Source: Actinomycetes bacterium
Lineage (GTDB): Bacteria; Actinomycetota; Actinomycetes; Actinomycetales; Cellulomonadaceae
DNA length: 7,458 nt
Assembly (NCBI GenBank): GCA_023438885.1
Contig: JAEXPS010000136.1
Location: 1-7,458, forward strand
Direction: 5' to 3'
Shown: piece by piece, positions 5,592 to 7,458 of the stretch
How positions within the stretch are numbered: the stretch's first letter is position 1
How the letters are laid out: each line of letters opens with the position of its first letter
Made by a program: the position numbers and the translations under genes
Notes under the pieces: model-generated
The model's input: the letters and a program-made list of their open reading frames with translations, nothing else
The model's database searches: none
What the model was told of the DNA's origin: nothing

Positions 5592-6346
5592 CCACGCTCG
5601 CGATCCACCCCGCACCCGGCGTGCGCCAGCTCGGGCTGCTGATGCAGTGGCAGCTGCGCCGCCAGGCCCAGTACCTGCCGCTGCTGGTGCTGGTGCAGAT
5701 CCTCGTCTCCGTGGCGACGATCCTCGGCTACGGCCTGCTGGTGGGCGACGTGCCCCACGAGGCCGCCCTCTACCTGGCCACCGGCGCGCCCACCGTGACG
5801 CTGGTGATGGTGGGCCTGGTGATGGCCCCGCAGATGGTGGCGCAGGCCAAGACCGAGGGCAGCCTCGACTGGATCCGCACGCTGCCCGTGCCGCGCCCCG
5901 CGTTCCTCATCGCCGACCTGCTGGTGTGGACCGTGCTGGCCCTGCCGGGCATGGTGCTCGGCGTGCTCGTCGGGCAATGGCGGTTCGACCTGGACCTCTC
6001 GCTCGCATGGTGGGTGGCGCCGGCGGCGTTCGTCGTCTCCCTGATCTCCGCGGCGGTGGGGTATGCGATGGCGACCCTGCTGCCGCCGCAGCTGGCGCAC
6101 CTGATGACGCAGGTGCTGGTGTTCGTGGTGCTGCTGTTCTCCCCCGTCAGCTACCCCGCCGAGCGGATGCCAGGCTGGCTGCAGGGCGTGCACTCGGTGC
6201 TGCCGATCGAGCCGATGGCGCAGGTGGTGCGCGGAGGGCTGGCCCACGAGGACTTCTCCGTGCCCGGCCGCTCTGTCGCCGTCCTGGTGATCTGGACCGT
6301 CGCATCCCTCGCGGGTGCCACGTGGTCCATCAACCGCCGGGCGTGA
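5588..6346 (+). CDS. ABC-2 type exporter, membrane permease subunit
   Basis: A 252-residue integral membrane protein with six predicted transmembrane segments near residues 30-52, 61-82, 106-128, 140-164, 171-190 and 228-248, the usual layout of ABC-2 permeases. The loop at 85-105 (AQAKTEGSLDWIRTLPVPR) contains the E-G-[ST]-L-D-x-[IL]-x-[TS]-L-P-x-x-R pattern common in this family, where the permease contacts the ATPase. FSPVSYPAERMPGWLQ (184-199) followed by LPIEPMAQVVRG (205-216) is the conserved re-entrant region near the last helix. The start is GTG 5588, overlapping the ATPase stop by 4 bases. A homodimer or a pairing with another permease is possible; only one permease gene is present here. 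The 3' end overlaps the convergent ligase gene by 17 bases. Confidence 0.9.
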   Translation: MTTLAIHPAPGVRQLGLLMQWQLRRQAQYLPLLVLVQILVSVATILGYGLLVGDVPHEAALYLATGAPTVTLVMVGLVMAPQMVAQAKTEGSLDWIRTLPVPRPAFLIADLLVWTVLALPGMVLGVLVGQWRFDLDLSLAWWVAPAAFVVSLISAAVGYAMATLLPPQLAHLMTQVLVFVVLLFSPVSYPAERMPGWLQGVHSVLPIEPMAQVVRGGLAHEDFSVPGRSVAVLVIWTVASLAGATWSINRRA

Positions 6347-7403
6347 GTCCGGAGGACAGCACCGAGGCCAGGTCGTAGCGGACCGGCTCCTCGAGCTGGG
6401 CGTACGTGCACGACTCCGGGGTGCGATCCGGCCGCCACCGGCGCAGCTGGGCCGTGTGCCGGAACCGGTTGCCCTCCAGGTGGTCGTAGGCGACCTCGAC
6501 CACCCGCTCCGGCCGCAACGGCACGAACGACAGGTCGCGCCCCGCCGCCCACCGGCTGTGCTCCGCCTCGCGCGGGGTGCGGCCGGTGGCGGTGGCGCCC
6601 CATGGGTGGCCCTCCAGCGTGGTGACCAGCGGCGCGAGCTCGGTCAGCAGCTCCCGCCGGTACTTCATGGTGAACGCTCCGGCCACCCCGACGGACGCCA
6701 GCACCCCCTCGTCCGTGTACAGGCCCAGCAGCAGCGACCCCACCGCGTCCGGGCCGGACGTGTGCAGCCGGTAGCCGGCCACCACGCAGTCCGCGGTGCG
6801 CTCGTGCTTGACCTTGGTCATCACCCGCTTGCCCGGCTGGTAGGTCGAGGCCGGGTCCTTGGCGACCACACCGTCCAGCCCGGCGCCCTCGAACTGCTCG
6901 AACCACTCCCGGGCGACCGCCAGGTCGCTGGTCTGCGGCGTCACTGATATTGCGCCCGACGAGCCCAGCGCCAACCCGTCCAGCACGCCGCGCCGCTCGG
7001 CGAAGGGGACGCCCCGCAGGTCGTCGTCCTCGAGCGCCAGCACGTCGAAGAGCACGAGGCGCGCCGGCGTCTGCTCGGCGAGCAGCCTCACCCGCGATGC
7101 GGCCGGGTGCACCCGCTGCAGCAGCGCCTCGAAGTCCAGCCGGGTGCCGTCCTCGCTCGGCACCACGATCTCGCCGTCCACCACACACCGCCTCGGCAGC
7201 TCCGCGAGCACCGCGGCGACGACCTCCGGGAAGTACCGCTGCATCGGCTTGGTGTTGCGCGAGCCCAGCTCCACCTCGTCGCCGTCGCGGAACACGATGG
7301 TGCGAAAGCCGTCCCACTTGGGCTCGTAGAGCATGCCGGGAGGGATCTGCGGCGCGCTCTTCGCCAGCATCGGATCCACCGGCGGCATCACGGGCAGCTG
7401 CAT
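6330..7403 (-). CDS. ligC: ATP-dependent DNA ligase, LigC type
   Basis: A 357-residue ligase that would seal nicks through a ligase-adenylate intermediate. The adenylated lysine is K29 in EPKWDGFR (motif I, KWDG 29-32). Other nucleotidyltransferase motifs are VVDGEIV at 74-80 (motif III, E78), LFDVLAL at 118-124 (IIIa), GLDGVVAK at 175-182 (motif IV) and MTKVKHERTADCVV at 195-208 (motif V). The C-terminal OB-fold ends with RRWRPDRTPESCTYAQL (321-337, motif VI). The size and the MPPVDPMLAK start match mycobacterial LigC, which works in DNA repair as a backup to the NAD-dependent LigA. There are no LigD-type polymerase or nuclease domains and no Ku gene nearby. The start is ATG 7403, with only a weak ribosome site (GGTGAG about 10 bases upstream). 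It is convergent with the exporter operon and looks functionally unrelated to it. Confidence 0.92.
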   Translation of the reverse strand: MQLPVMPPVDPMLAKSAPQIPPGMLYEPKWDGFRTIVFRDGDEVELGSRNTKPMQRYFPEVVAAVLAELPRRCVVDGEIVVPSEDGTRLDFEALLQRVHPAASRVRLLAEQTPARLVLFDVLALEDDDLRGVPFAERRGVLDGLALGSSGAISVTPQTSDLAVAREWFEQFEGAGLDGVVAKDPASTYQPGKRVMTKVKHERTADCVVAGYRLHTSGPDAVGSLLLGLYTDEGVLASVGVAGAFTMKYRRELLTELAPLVTTLEGHPWGATATGRTPREAEHSRWAAGRDLSFVPLRPERVVEVAYDHLEGNRFRHTAQLRRWRPDRTPESCTYAQLEEPVRYDLASVLSSGLTPGG

Positions 7404-7416
7404 GTGGCCAGTCTCA

Positions 7417-7458
7417 CCCGCCCCCGCCCCCCGCGCGATCCCCCACCCACACCCACCC
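7417..7458 (-). repeat. Run of G tracts upstream of the ligase gene, quadruplex-capable
   Basis: On the minus strand GGGTGGGTGTGGGTGGGGG (7458-7440) has four G tracts with loops of 1, 3 and 1 bases, a canonical G-quadruplex pattern. Three more tracts of 6, 5 and 3 G follow at 7432-7417, ending 14 bases before the ligase start codon. The pattern may continue beyond the window edge. Confidence 0.6.

Noticed and set aside
4728..5615. Minus-strand open frame opposite the ABC ATPase
   Set aside because: His/Arg/Val-rich antisense translation with no motif; the plus strand has complete ABC motifs.
6151..7317. Second minus-strand frame across the ligase
   Set aside because: Arg/Gly/Ala-rich shadow; the ligase motifs are in the other frame.

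Overview
The window is high-GC DNA with strongly GC-biased third codon positions. Its tmRNA tag ends in DFALAA, and its integrase, TetR, ABC-2 exporter and LigC-type ligase look actinobacterial. A member of Micrococcales or a relative is my best guess. That is inferred from style and tag, not from any search.

Layout, left to right. (1) Bases 1-351 are G-rich and hold no gene I can support. (2) 352-1815 (+) encodes a protein with an N-terminal AlbA_2 (Schlafen-type) domain, a GHKL-like ATPase domain and a C-terminal winged helix. (3) 2022-3425 (-) encodes a tyrosine recombinase with a full catalytic set, convergent with gene 2; a hairpin lies between them. (4) 3509-3876 (-) is a complete tmRNA gene (ssrA), whose 3' CCA end lies 83 bp upstream of the integrase start. 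(5) 3967-4731 (-) is a TetR-family regulator. It is divergent from (6) an ABC-2 type exporter operon, ATPase 4821-5591 and permease 5588-6346 (+), with at least three TetR-type palindromes between them. (7) 6330-7403 (-) is a LigC-type ATP-dependent DNA ligase whose 3' end overlaps the permease gene by 17 bp.

How it fits together. The integrase beside the ssrA 3' end, read in the same direction as ssrA, is the classic arrangement of an integrative element inserted at tmRNA. The simplest reading is that everything left of about 3509 (integrase, AlbA/ATPase gene and beyond the window) is mobile, and everything from ssrA rightward is chromosomal backbone. No second copy of the ssrA 3' end occurs in the window, so the far boundary must lie to the left of base 1. 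The TetR/exporter pair looks like an autoregulated efflux or export module.

The most unusual feature is inside the integrase. About 40 residues between the N-terminal and core-binding domains are Ser/Thr-rich in the integrase frame. The same DNA in another minus-strand frame has strongly coding-like third positions and reads as a heptad-like Ile/Asp helix. This suggests a pair of compensating frameshifts or an out-of-frame insertion.
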